Shown here: in pieces, positions 43,586 to 53,110 of the stretch
How positions within the stretch are numbered: the stretch's first letter is position 1
How the letters are laid out: every line of letters starts with the position of its first letter
Source of the DNA: Marsupella aquatica
Lineage: Eukaryota > Marchantiophyta
Assembly (NCBI GenBank): GCA_973895155.1
Contig: OZ316892.1
Coordinates: 20,646,001-20,710,000, forward strand
DNA: 64,000 nucleotides
Direction: 5' to 3'
Program-made: the position numbers and the translations under genes
Notes under the pieces: generated by a model
What the model saw: only the letters and a program-made list of their open reading frames with translations
What the model was told of the DNA's origin: nothing
Database searches by the model: none

Positions 43586-43968
43586 GCGCGGCCATTCCTC
43601 CCGGCTCGCGGGAGGCCCTTCAACTCCCCCCCGCTCGCGTGATCCTCCCAGCTCGCGGGAGGCCCTTTAACTCCCCCCCGCTCGCGTGATCCTCCCAGCT
43701 CGCGGGAGGCCCTTTAACTCCCCCCCGCTCGCGTGATCCTCCCAGCTCGCGGGAGGCCCTTTAACTCCCCCCCGCTCGCGTGATCCTCCCAGCTCGCGGG
43801 AGGCCCTTTAACTCCCCCCCCCCGCTCGCTTGCGCTCCTTCAGCTCGCGGAGCCTCATTAATTGCCCGGGCACGCAGCCCTATGGGCTCGCGAGGCAGCC
43901 CCTTCAGCTCGCGGAGCCCCATTAATCGCCCGGGCACGCAGCCCTATGGGCTCGCGAGGCAGCCCCTC
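43586..43968 (-). repeat. GC-rich tandem repeats in the 5' LTR (47-bp and 64-bp units)
   Basis: This is the same array as in the 3' LTR, offset by 10,744 bp: four to five 47-bp units (43,586-43,829) and two 64-bp units (43,841-43,968). Repeat number is identical in both LTRs, consistent with recent insertion. It lies between the putative promoter and the LTR ORF, where it would form a structured RNA leader. Confidence 0.9.
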
Positions 43969-44013
43969 TTTCTCTCGGACGGCCACTAATGGGACTCGCC
44001 CTCCTGAGGAGGG

Positions 44014-44024
44014 ATTTATTTAAA
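44014..44024 (-). promoter_or_regulatory. TATA-like site in the gypsy 5' LTR
   Basis: On the element's strand, TTTAAATAAAT follows a T/G run about 305 bases inside the LTR and precedes a short palindrome (cctcctgaggagg). It is the best TATA candidate in the LTR. Start-site position is not proven. Confidence 0.4.
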
Positions 44025-44329
44025 AAAAAACCCCCCCCTCTCCTGACTTTGCAATGGGGGTCTCAACAATAGCTCTTGAAGCAAAACGGTAAGTCCTATG
44101 GGGCTGGTCCTGGCTAGTTTCAAGGTCCCAAAATATTTGCCCACTTAGGTCGCCGCAAATCTTAGAACTATTATGAGAGAAAGAATATAAAGTCACCTGG
44201 GGCATCATCAACCTATAATGACGGAATTAACTAAAAATTAAAAAATGGCTTATTTACATTGACTATTAACAAGGTATCGGCCTTTGCAACCAGTTATGTG
44301 TGACTTCCCGTGACGGGGTACCCGTCACA

Positions 44330-44334
44330 GGCAC
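44330..44334. other. Target-site duplication, right copy (GGCAC)
   Basis: GGCAC directly follows the CA that closes the right LTR and matches 29,456-29,460. Confidence 0.95.
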
Positions 44335-45845
44335 ATCGCCCCCCTCGATCCAACTTCCCACATTCTTAAATAGATGAACATATCCATTATGTTTGTGCAA
44401 CATGTCTTGCAGTTGAGCCAGTATCCTTGGATCCAAGTGCGGCATTCGGTTGAGCCTACAACAAAAGCAATTAGAACCACTCAGGTTGGAGATATATGAA
44501 AATGTACCTAAGCAAGACGGGAGAGCAAGTGGTCATGGGATTGGGAAATGTACCTATTCCCCACTTCATTGGCGTTTTTATAAATGTATAATTGCGCAAA
44601 TTTGGGCCCTTCTCCTATAGGGGGCAAAAGGCAAGATGGTACAACTCTCCTTGGATACAAAAGGAATAAGGTCCCCGACTATTATTGGGCTCATACACTT
44701 TTTCATCAATGGAGGTAAACGCCAAGGCATTGTTATAACCTTTTATGTTCTCGCGGAAATTCTTCGCAACATTGTCTTGCCTTGTAAGCAAGCTTTGTAG
44801 AGGCTCACGGGGGCACCAAAAGGAGGCAATTTCACCTTGCCGTTCGCACAACAGGCACTATAAAGGGGATTCTTTTCTTCAGTGCCCTTTTTGCATTCTT
44901 AAAGCCAATGAAGTGCCCCACATGTGCGGCAAACCATGTCCATGCCCCAAACAATGTCGGGCCAAGTGAGGATCCAACGGTCTTCGAGCCTTTGGAAGAT
45001 GACTGATTAGTTGTGCCCTCCATCTTCGTCGCGCTATTTCTTCTTTGCTCCGCAGCGCATGTGTGACTGGTGCAGTTGCCAAACTCTCATGGACTTCAGA
45101 CGAAACATCGGGCCCTACATCCAGTTCATTTTCTCCACTTGACAACTCCAAGGTCCCCTTGACAAAAGTGTCAAATTCACCATCCCCATCGTTGACATAA
45201 TCTTCCTCTATATCATATAATTCCCCCACCGCATGTTGATCAAAACTGCCATCCATTGCCCCATTGATGAGTCACTCCTCATCAAACAAATAAGTTTGAG
45301 TGTGAGCGTGCATCGATTCCTCCAACGGACAATCAATCCCCCCATCATCCAACGCCCCATTGATAAGCCACTCCTCATCATAGACGCCTCATAGGACGTG
45401 TTGGAGGCTAACTCCAATGGAGGATGTTGAATCCCACTTTCATCCAAAGCACCTTGAATGAGCCATCCTTCATCAAATACATGTGGGTCACAGGGAACCA
45501 TGGGTTGGTGGACCAATGTGCTTGGATCACCAACACTAATATTGGAAATGGCATGGGGTCTTTCCAATGCTTGCCCTTGGCCCTGAGTCTCGCGACGAAA
45601 TTGTCTCCCACTATTCATCCGTGTAACCAAGTTTGGTTGAGCGCTCGCTTCTGCCCAAACCCCTTCAATTGGAGCCCCAACAGCCTCTCCATTATTTCCA
45701 ACCACCCCATTTTGTTGTTGCCGACGCTGCGTTTGGCTCTCCCGACGCCTTTCATTAATGGTGTCTTTGTCTTTGGCGTACCTCTCATGCCGAGCTGCCA
45801 ATACCTGGTTGGGAGGAGGCATATTGGCTTCGGTACCCTCAACAA
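44335..45845 (-). pseudogene. Helitron Rep gene remnant, N-terminal part
   Basis: The minus strand starts with a basic segment typical of Helitron proteins ('RHERYAKDKDTINERRRESQ', about 45,795-45,735). It passes through an Asn/Gln-rich and a duplicated acidic region. It then carries 'YSACCANGKVKLPPF' (about 44,860-44,815), followed by 'LLTRQDNVAKNFRENIKGYN' (44,790-44,730), 'ALAFTSIDEKVYE', 'YSFCIQGELYHLA' and 'EGPKFAQLYIYK' (44,605-44,570). These are hallmark blocks of the plant Helitron N-terminus. Frame changes (near 44,870-44,960 and below 44,620) and in-frame stops show decay. At 44,334 it is cut by the gypsy element. With one GGCAC removed, the frame resumes directly at 29,455. Confidence 0.85.
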
Positions 45846-46176
45846 AATAAAGCCCTAATTACTTCATGCTCCCGCCCATAGGCCGTTGTCTACATCCAAC
45901 GCACATATATTGTTTGTCATTCAAATTTAAATTAGTCATTCAAATTTGCATGCCCCATTCCAAGCTTGACAGACCCTAAGTAAGTTGAACACCGATTGGA
46001 GGATAGCATTGCAAGAGACATGGGATATTAAAAGCGGGATTAGAATTAAGGAGCCCAATATCCGTCAAAGATACATCCTATAAGGGCTCCCTCATCCCAC
46101 CCACCCACCCAATCTTGGCGACGTTCATCCTGCTTCTAGGAGTTGTGCCTCTTGCCCCTAAATTAACCTTTGCTTA

Positions 46177-46870
46177 CTTGGCTTTGGCCGCCCCTATGCC
46201 GAGACCCCTTGGGGCAACGACACGGCTTGGTCGACTTTTCAACTAAACATTTTGTCACTCCTTGCATCCAGGAACCGGCTCTATTGGTAACCCCAAAGTT
46301 TTGGTGACGTAAAGTTGTTTAACTGAAAGTCACCATGGCTGCTGACTTGGCTTTGGCCGCCCCAATGCCAAGTCCCCTTGGGGCAATGGCACGGCTTGGC
46401 CAACTTTTCAACGGGCCTTTTCCTACTCCTTGCATCCTCCAACCCCATTGGTAACCCCAGATTTCTGGTTACTTTAAGTGTTTCACTTAAAGTCGTCGTG
46501 ATCGCTTACTTGGCTTTGGCCGCCCCAGTGCCGACACCCCTTGGGGCAACGACACGGCTTGGCCAACTTTTCAACGGGCCTTTCTCCTACTCCTTGCATC
46601 CCCCAACCCCATTGGTAACCCCAGATTTCTGGTTACTTTAAGTGTTTCACTTAAAGTCACCGCGACCGCTTACTTGGCTTTGCTGCCCCAATGCCAAGAC
46701 CCCTTACGGTAACGGCACGGCTTGGCCTTCAGCGGCTTGGCCCCTTGCATGAAATCCCATTGGTAACCTCATCCATGTTTACTCGGCTCCTTACTCACCA
46801 ACGTCATTCCCCCTTGGGGTGGTGGTGTGGTTTGTGTCACCTTCCAACTTGGATGCTTGAGAGGAGGTGG
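46177..46870. repeat. Tandem repeat of about 165 bp, four copies
   Basis: Units begin 'cttggctttggccgcccc' at about 46,177, 46,346, 46,509 and 46,673 (spacing 169, 163, 164). Each contains 'ccccttggggcaa', 'acggcttgg' and 'attggtaaccc'. The middle copies are most alike and the outer ones are more diverged. Open frames across them (for example 46,378-46,641) are repetitive. The array lies just upstream of the Helitron gene start. Confidence 0.85.
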
Positions 46871-47130
46871 TCCCCTCATATATGCTTATGGGGACCTGCT
46901 ACCCCCGGACCACCCTAAACCCGATATTTTTGGCCCCCAACCCATGCATCTTTCAGTGCAAAACCCGGGTGCAAACCGGAGTGGCAACACATAACGGCAA
47001 CCAAGTGCTTGCCTAGGAGTTTGATCCTGGGGAGCGCAAGAAGGTGAGTTAGAGCACATGTTGGGGCCTACACTCTCGGGTTTCATGTCCGAGGGATCTC
47101 TCATCCGAGGGATCTATTGGGTCCAAGCAA
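46871..47130. other. Spacer, no gene recognised
   Basis: The stretch carries a short repeated 'ccgagggatct' phrase near 47,090-47,115 and no recognisable coding capacity. Confidence 0.4.
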
Positions 47131-47406
47131 GGGCAACGCAAGGCTGAGCCGAGGTCTGAGTCGGGTGTGGAGTCGTCGTCGTCAGCCCAGGCCTGAGTTG
47201 GGAGCAGAGTCATCCTCGGCGACTGGAGGCTGAGGCAAGTCGGGCGTCAAGAGGCAATGGCGGAGTAGAGGTTTGGTCCAAGCGTCTTGGGAGTCAACCG
47301 TCGCGATGAGGGGAGGGAAGGCCATGGCGAGACTGTGGCGAGGGGGAGGGGAGGCAAGGTCGAGCGAGGGGAGGCAAAGTCGGGCAAGGGAAGGTCGCGA
47401 CAAGGG
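47131..47406. repeat. GC-rich, purine-biased low-complexity tract, left half
   Basis: The sequence is built from variants of 'ggggaggcaaggtcg' and 'gtcgcga'. The same kind of sequence resumes right after the copia element at 52,909-53,110. The copia element therefore inserted into this tract. Reading frames here are artefacts of composition. Confidence 0.7.
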
Positions 47407-47730
47407 TGTAGAGGTTAACTCAGTCTTGGGTTGAACTATGGTTAGTATGTTAACTAGGGTTAGAGTAAACCCTATTTAAAGAGATTGGTCTTTATCTCTT
47501 CAACTTGTATGTGGTGTGAGAACACACAAGAGAGTTCTCAAGAGAGAACACAGTGATATAGCAAGATATAAGAGTTTGAAGAGATGAGAGCTATGGTGAT
47601 GCTTGAGTAGACACATAACCATTAATAAAGCTTAGTCTTCCCGTGGACGTAGCCAACCTTGAGGCGAACCACGTAACTATTGAGCACGTGTATGTTTGGA
47701 GTGTTTTTCCTGATCCGATTTCTCCCCACA
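47407..47730 (+). repeat. 5' LTR of the copia element
   Basis: The LTR is 324 bp. It has a TATA-like TATTTAAA at 47,473-47,480 and an AATAAA at 47,624-47,629, fitting promoter and poly(A) signals. In the 3' LTR the TATA-like box reads TAGTTGAA, so only the 5' copy keeps it. Confidence 0.93.
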
Positions 47731-47732
47731 AT

Positions 47733-47746
47733 TGGTATCAGAGCTC
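47733..47746 (+). promoter_or_regulatory. Primer-binding site, tRNA-iMet type
   Basis: TGGTATCAGAGCTC lies two bases after the 5' LTR. TGGTATCAGAGC is the classical complement of the initiator tRNA-Met 3' end used by most plant copia elements. Confidence 0.92.
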
Positions 47747-48900
47747 AGATTTTTTCAGTCGATTAGGAACTCCATAGAACTTGCTTCAAGCAAAGCGAAC
47801 AGCGGATGATTTCCTCTTCGAAGCGGAGCTATTGAAAGAAGATCGGACTCAATCTTCTCACAAGTGTGGAGCACACAACCAGGGGCTCATTTCAGTGAAG
47901 CAATGAAGGCCTGAGGTCAGAAATGAAAACAATTGTAAGTGACGGTTTTCAATTTACGTTATCGGGCAAGAGATAAGGTCAATTTCTCAGATCAGTCTTT
48001 TTGATTGTTCTATCAGGACTTGAAATTGAGATACGCTTGAGTGCCTTGTCTTTCTAGACGTTTCGATATCAACATCGTTGAATTCCGTCAAACGGTTGAG
48101 AAGCAATCTTAATTTCAATTCTAGTTTTTTGAGCTCGAAATTTTGGCTATGGCGGATAACTTAATATCAGTCACTTTCACTGAATTGTTTCTCCCTCATT
48201 ACTCTACCGTTTTGCAAGTTCTTTATATCAATCTTGATGCCCTCGAAGTCTAGTTTCTGAATCTGAAATCAGAATTGAATTTCGTCAAAAACTGGGACGG
48301 GAATTTGAGTGAATCCGCCGAGGGGTACTTTCTGCCGCGGGTAGTCGCGACTTCCACGGACGCGCGAGGAGGTCGAAAACTTCGAGGAGGCCTTTAAGGG
48401 CTCGACAAGGCTCGGGTAGGGGGAAATGCCCCCTGTGAAGTCCCCCACAGGGGCTGTACAAGGGCGGACGGAATTTCCCAAAAAGATTCTTTTCCAGAGG
48501 CTTAAATTTTTATCGAAGCTCAAAAATTCCGAGCGGCAAATAAAATCGGATCAACTTCAACTTTTGGAGAGGCGTACTTGGGGAAGCTAGGCAAGTATTG
48601 GTGCGTTCAATTCTGAAAAATTATACTAGTGGAATCTTTGGCATAAGAGATTCCCTCGAGGGGTAATTATTTCATCTTTTACCCCCCTCTGGTCGGAGTA
48701 AAAATTCTCGGCACTCGAAAGTCCATTTGACAAACCATTTTCAGAATTTGGAGCGTTACCTTGTGGGCTACACATAGGAGTGATCAGTTTCAAAATTCAC
48801 CAACTTTCATTTTTGGCCTTATTTTCACACCCCACATCTGAGTATTCGACGTTTAATTCTTGTCGGAAGATGACTCCACACTATATTTGGCATTCCAGCG
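47747..48900 (+). other. Copia leader without ORF
   Basis: About 1.15 kb lies between the primer site and the gag ATG, with no convincing frame. This is long for a copia leader. Confidence 0.6.
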
Positions 48901-49656
48901 ATGGCGACTACTAGGATTGGAGGTCAAAGGTTTGAGGTGGAAAAATTTGATGGTGGGATGGACTATACAATGTGGGAACGTAACGTGAGGGATGCACTTA
49001 GGACGATGGGCCTAGGCAAGGTACTAAGATCTCAACCCAAGGAGATGGAAGATGATGATTGGCATGATCTCCAGGATCAAGCGGTAAGTATTGTTGGCAT
49101 GTACCTGAAAAACAATGTGAAGAAGCAGTTCGAGGAAAAAGCAACACAAACGGTGATGGACTTGTTTCAAGCATTGCGCAATAAGTACTACAAGAAGGAG
49201 ATGTCAAACCGAATGTATGCAAGTCTGAAACTCATGCAATTCAAAATGGCTGATGGAGTCAAGATTCAAGATCATATCGATCAGTTCAATGATCTTGTGG
49301 TTGACCTAGAGAATTTGGGGGAGCATTTGAGCGAAGAAAAGAAAGCCTTACAACTCTTGAGCTCACTATCACCTTCGTACCAATCTTTGTCTCGAGTTCT
49401 TCTATTCCGTGATAAGACAACTATATCCTACAATGATGTGGTGAGTGCCCTGTTGACCGATGACATGCAGTCTAAGCTGATTTCTTCAGCTCATCCTACC
49501 TCAACCTCATCATCACCAGTACTGTTGGTAGAAAGAGGCAAATCAAGGGAGCCATCTCATGAAAACAAAAGGTTTAACCCACTTCCCATGGAGCGAGGAA
49601 GGTTCCACGACCGATCTTTTGGTAGGAGGAGGTTTAGATCTAGATCTAGATCTTGA
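48901..49656 (+). CDS. gag: Copia Gag (251 aa to a stop before the zinc knuckle)
   Basis: The frame starts 'MATTRIGGQRFEVEKFDGG' and has the helical UBN2/Gag core of Tnt1-like elements: 'YTMWERNVRDALRTMGLGKV', 'NRMYASLKLMQFKMADGVKI' and 'LLSSLSPSYQSL'. It ends in an Arg/Ser-rich stretch. A TGA at 49,654-49,656 cuts the frame. The same frame then continues with the zinc knuckle 'CWKCDKVVHMKKDC' (CX2CX4HX4C; 49,693-49,734). The TGA is probably an inactivating mutation, since the knuckle normally belongs to the same protein. Confidence 0.85.
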   Translation: MATTRIGGQRFEVEKFDGGMDYTMWERNVRDALRTMGLGKVLRSQPKEMEDDDWHDLQDQAVSIVGMYLKNNVKKQFEEKATQTVMDLFQALRNKYYKKEMSNRMYASLKLMQFKMADGVKIQDHIDQFNDLVVDLENLGEHLSEEKKALQLLSSLSPSYQSLSRVLLFRDKTTISYNDVVSALLTDDMQSKLISSAHPTSTSSSPVLLVERGKSREPSHENKRFNPLPMERGRFHDRSFGRRRFRSRSRS

Positions 49657-52390
49657 TCCAAATCACCATCTAGGTCTACTCGTGAGATAAAGTGTTGGAA
49701 GTGTGACAAAGTGGTCCACATGAAGAAGGATTGTCGCATCAAAGACATATTCAAGGAAGTTGCCCAAGTAGTTGTTCGAGAAAAGGATAGTGAAGGATTT
49801 GCATTGTGTACCACTTCCCAAGTTGAGGATTGTCAATGGATCTTGGATTCCGTTTGCTCGTATCACATGTGTTATATGCGTGAACTTTTCTCATCCTACA
49901 CTCCTATCAACGGATCTGTTTTGATGGGAAATAATCATTCTTGCAAAGTTTTAGGGATTGGATCCGTAAACATTCAACTACCCGATGGCAAGTACTGTAC
50001 TCTATCAAATGTTAGACATATTCCAGAAATGTGTAAGAATTTGATTTCTCTTGGCTACTTGGATGCAAAGGGTTATCAATGCAGTGCAACTGATGGGGTG
50101 TTAACAGTCACGCACGGATCAAATGAAATTCTTATTGGCAAGAGGAAAAGAAACATCTGTCTTGGAAGACACCACCCTTCTTGTCGAAGTCAATTTGGTC
50201 ACATCTCAGGAGGAAAAAATCAATTTATGGCATGCTCGGCTTGGTCACATGAGTGAATTTTTTTTGGAAATCTTACACAAGCGACATCTCCTACCAGGAT
50301 TGCAAGCATGCAAGTTGAGTTTTTGTGATCATTGCATTGTCGGCAAGAAAATAAGAACTCCATTTCCGACTGCCATTCATCACTCTAAAAAAAGTTATAC
50401 TTGAGTATATTCATTCCGATGTGTGGGGTCTTGCTCCGGTTTCCTCCCATTCAGGCAAACAATACTAACTATGTATCGTTTATTGATGATTACTCAAGAT
50501 TTGTTTGGATTTATTTCATTGCCCATAAGTTTGAAGTGTTTTCCATCTTCAAATAATGGGTAGCTCAAGTTGAGACACAGACTGCAAAGAATGTGAGATA
50601 TCTACGATCAGATAATGGTGGTGAATACACCTCTGGCGAGTTCAACACGTATTGTGCAAATAAGGGAATTACTCACCATCTCACAACTGTGTACACTCCT
50701 GAGAAAAATGGTATTGCTGATTCAACCGCACATTGTTGGAGCGAGCAAGGAGCATGTTGAGCCACTCTAAATTGTCACAAATCTTTTGGGCGGAAGTTGT
50801 CAACATAGCTGCTTATCTAGTAAATCTCTCTCCTAGTCGGGCAATTACTTACAAAACCCCCTTTGAGCTATGGCACAATCGACCTGCTGATTATTCAAAG
50901 CTTAAGGTTTTTGGCTGTGAAGCATATGCACATGTTCCTAGCAACAATAGGACTAAGCTAGATCCTAGAGCCCAGAAATGCATTTTTCTTGGTTATCAGC
51001 GTGACATTAAAGGATATCGATTGTGGGATCCAGTTGATTGCAAGTTACTTGTTAGTCGGGATGTATCCTTCAATGAAGACAAATCATTGAAAGAGGAGGA
51101 GATAGATCAATTCCTTACTACTAACAAAGTGCAATCTCCTCCTCTAGAGGATTTAAGAGGAGAGGATGTGTCAAATGAAGAATATGTTGACACTACTGTA
51201 AGACAAAGCACACAACAATCAGATTAGCCAGAATCTTCAGTGCAAAGAGGAACTCGTAAATGTCAAGCCCGAGAAAGGTATGGAACTTGGCTTCCTTCTG
51301 ATCATGTGGATTTGGATGAAGAATCTATTGATGCATTGGTGACAGAAGATGGAGATCCATCCTCATTTTGAGAGGTCCTAGCTTCTATGGAGAAGCAACA
51401 GTGGCAGGTGGCGATGCGCATGGAAATGAAATCACTTCATGATAACAAGACTTGGGAACTCACAAGTCTAAGCTTAAGGCCCAACTCAGTTCTGAGTTTA
51501 AGATGAAGGATTTGGGCACAGCCAAGAGGATCCTAGGCATGGAGATTGTCAGGGATGTTAACAAAGCCAAACTTTGGCTGACACAGAAAAGATATATAGA
51601 GAAAGTACTCTCAAAATTCAACATGGCAGATGCTAAGGTTGTGAGTGTTCCTTTGGCAAGGCATTTCAATATTTTTGCAGCATTGTGTCCATCGGATGCG
51701 ACAAAAAAAATTTTGATTTCCAAAATTCCTTATGAAAGTGCTGTGGATAGTTTAATGTATCTCATGGTATGCACCCAACCAGACATAGCTTATGCCGTTA
51801 GCAAGGTAAGCAGATACATGGCAAATCCAGGAAAAGTTCATTGGGAAGCAGTGAAATGGATTTTGCGCTACATCAGAGGTTCTACTAAGAAGGGTTTATT
51901 GTTTGATGCAAGTTCAAACAATATGAAAATGCTTCAAGGTTATGTGGATGCAGACTACGCAGGTGATTTGGATAAGAGGAGATCGACAACTGGATATGTA
52001 TTTACACTTGCAGGTGGATGCATTAGTTGGAAGTCTACTCTCCAAAAGTGTGTTGCAAAATCTACTATGGATGCCGAGTATGTAGCGGCAGCAGAAGCAG
52101 CATCAGAGACCATTTGGTTGAAAAAGCTTGTCACGGAGATGGACTTATCACAAGATTGTGTCTATCTTCATTGTGACAGTCAAAGTGCAATTTACACTGC
52201 CAAGAATCAGGTGATGGATGGCAGGGTAAAGCACATTGATGTCCGCTATCATTTCATCCGACATGCATTATTGGATGATGAGTTTGAGCTTGTCAAGATT
52301 GATGGAAAGCTTAATCCAGCGGATGCTTTTACCAAAGTATTAGACTCCAATAGTTTTTCAAGGCATTGTAATTATTTACAAATATTGTAA
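49657..52390 (+). pseudogene. pol: Copia pol remnant: protease, integrase, deleted RT, RNase H
   Basis: After the zinc knuckle comes a protease with 'WILDSVCSYHMC', where the usual DSG(A/C)S has Val for Gly. A frame change near 50,150 leads to the integrase pre-domain ('LWHARLGHMS', 'CDHCIVGK'). The integrase core is decayed (50,400-50,730), followed by a good C-terminal part (50,733-51,225: 'IFWAEVVNIAAYLVN', 'FGCEAYAHVP', 'KCIFLGY'). Near 51,440-51,470 the sequence jumps from 'MEMKSLHDNKTWEL', the start of RT, to 'KLKAQLSSEFKMKDLG', which lies after the catalytic YVDD. Roughly 200 RT residues are therefore deleted. RNase H (51,920-52,350) is intact, with DADYAGD, MDAEYVA, CDSQSA and 'HIDVRYHF', and ends 'NPADAFTKVL'. 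Confidence 0.9.
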
Positions 52391-52571
52391 ATATAGAGTT
52401 AACCAAGAAAATGTCTCTATATGAGTACTCAATCCGATGGCTTATCGACTACGGCTTAGTTCTAGTTAACCCTTGCATTAGGGGGAGGGTCTTTTGGCCC
52501 TACTGTCTTGAACTTCCCGCGGAGGAACTTGTAAGGAAAAGACAATGTTATGAACCCTCCCAAGACGTGAG

Positions 52572-52584
52572 TCAAGGGGGAGTT
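52572..52584 (+). promoter_or_regulatory. Polypurine tract of the copia element
   Basis: The purine-rich tcaagggggagtt directly precedes the 3' LTR TG. Confidence 0.7.
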
Positions 52585-52908
52585 TGTAGAGGTTAACTCA
52601 GTCTTGGGTTGAACTATGGTTAGTATGTTAACTAGGGTTAGAGTAAACCCTAGTTGAAGAGATTGGTCCTTATCTCTTCAACTTGTATGTGGTGTGAGAA
52701 CACACAAGAGAGATCTCAAGATAGAACACAGTGATATAGCAAGATATAAGAGTTTGAAGAGATGAGAGCTATGGTGATGCTTGAGTAGACACATAACCAT
52801 TAATAAAGCTTGGTCTTCCCGTGGACGTAGCCAACCTTGAGGCGAACCACGTAACTATTGAGCACGTGTATGTTTGGAGTGTTTTTCCTGATCTGATTTC
52901 TCCCCACA
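52585..52908 (+). repeat. 3' LTR of the copia element
   Basis: The LTR is 324 bp and matches 47,407-47,730 apart from about seven substitutions. Examples are tatttaaa to tagttgaa, gagttctc to gagatctc, and tgatccg to tgatctg. Confidence 0.93.
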
Positions 52909-53110
52909 GAGGGGGAGGGGGGGCTGAGGTCGCAGCGAGGGCAAGGTCGCTGGGGGGGAGGGGAGGTCGCGGCGAGGGGGAGGGGAGGCGAGGTCAGGCG
53001 AGGGGAGGCGAGGTCACGGCGAGGAGGAGGGGGTCGCGGCAAAGGGGAGGGGAGGTCCCGGCAAGGGGGGCTGAAGGGGCATGGCCGAGGGAGGGTTGAG
53101 GGGGCACGGC
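52909..53110. repeat. GC-rich low-complexity tract, right half
   Basis: Variants of 'ggggaggcgaggtc' and 'gtcgcggcgaggggg' continue the tract interrupted at 47,406. Frames through it on both strands (92-151 codons) are Pro/Arg/Gly-rich composition artefacts. Confidence 0.75.

Larger units (their letters stand above)
29461..44329 (-). mobile_element. Complete, very young Ty3/gypsy retrotransposon with 4.1-kb LTRs carrying an ORF
   Basis: A full element of 14,869 bp lies in minus orientation. The 5' LTR is 44,329-40,205, followed by a tRNA-Asp-type primer site, a leader with twin stem-loops, one gag-pol frame, a polypurine tract, and the 3' LTR 33,586-29,461. GGCAC flanks both ends. By eye the LTRs differ at only two substitutions (31,624/42,368 and 32,678/43,422) and a one-base change in a C run near 33,287/44,031. 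Reading frames and sites all look intact, so recent activity is likely. No chromodomain is seen, so it belongs to a non-chromoviral lineage. The unusual part is a 618-codon ORF within each LTR. It interrupts a Helitron Rep gene. Confidence 0.97.
40205..44329 (-). repeat. 5' LTR of the young gypsy element (4,125 bp)
   Basis: It carries the promoter for the element. In transcription order it has a terminal palindrome (44,328-44,310), a TATA-like site (44,024-44,014), the 64-bp and 47-bp GC repeats, the 618-codon ORF (43,172-41,316), and about 1.1 kb of further sequence to the primer site. If the TATA-like site is used, U3 is only about 345 bp, and the ORF lies in the transcribed leader of the genomic RNA. 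Confidence 0.97.
47407..52908 (+). mobile_element. Ty1/copia retrotransposon, Tork/Tnt1-like, internally deleted
   Basis: The element is 5,502 bp with two 324-bp LTRs (TGTAGAG...CCCCACA), a tRNA-iMet primer site, gag, a broken pol and a polypurine tract. By eye the LTRs differ at about seven positions (about 2%), so it is older than the gypsy insertion. The flanks are AAGGG on the left and GAGGG on the right, a possible five-base duplication with one change. Gag resembles the UBN2 type of Tnt1/Tork elements. Pol has lost the central reverse transcriptase, so the element cannot move on its own. Confidence 0.93.

Noticed and set aside
45424-45858. 144-codon plus-strand frame
   Set aside because: It is antisense to the Helitron Rep N-terminus, which explains the sequence on the other strand.
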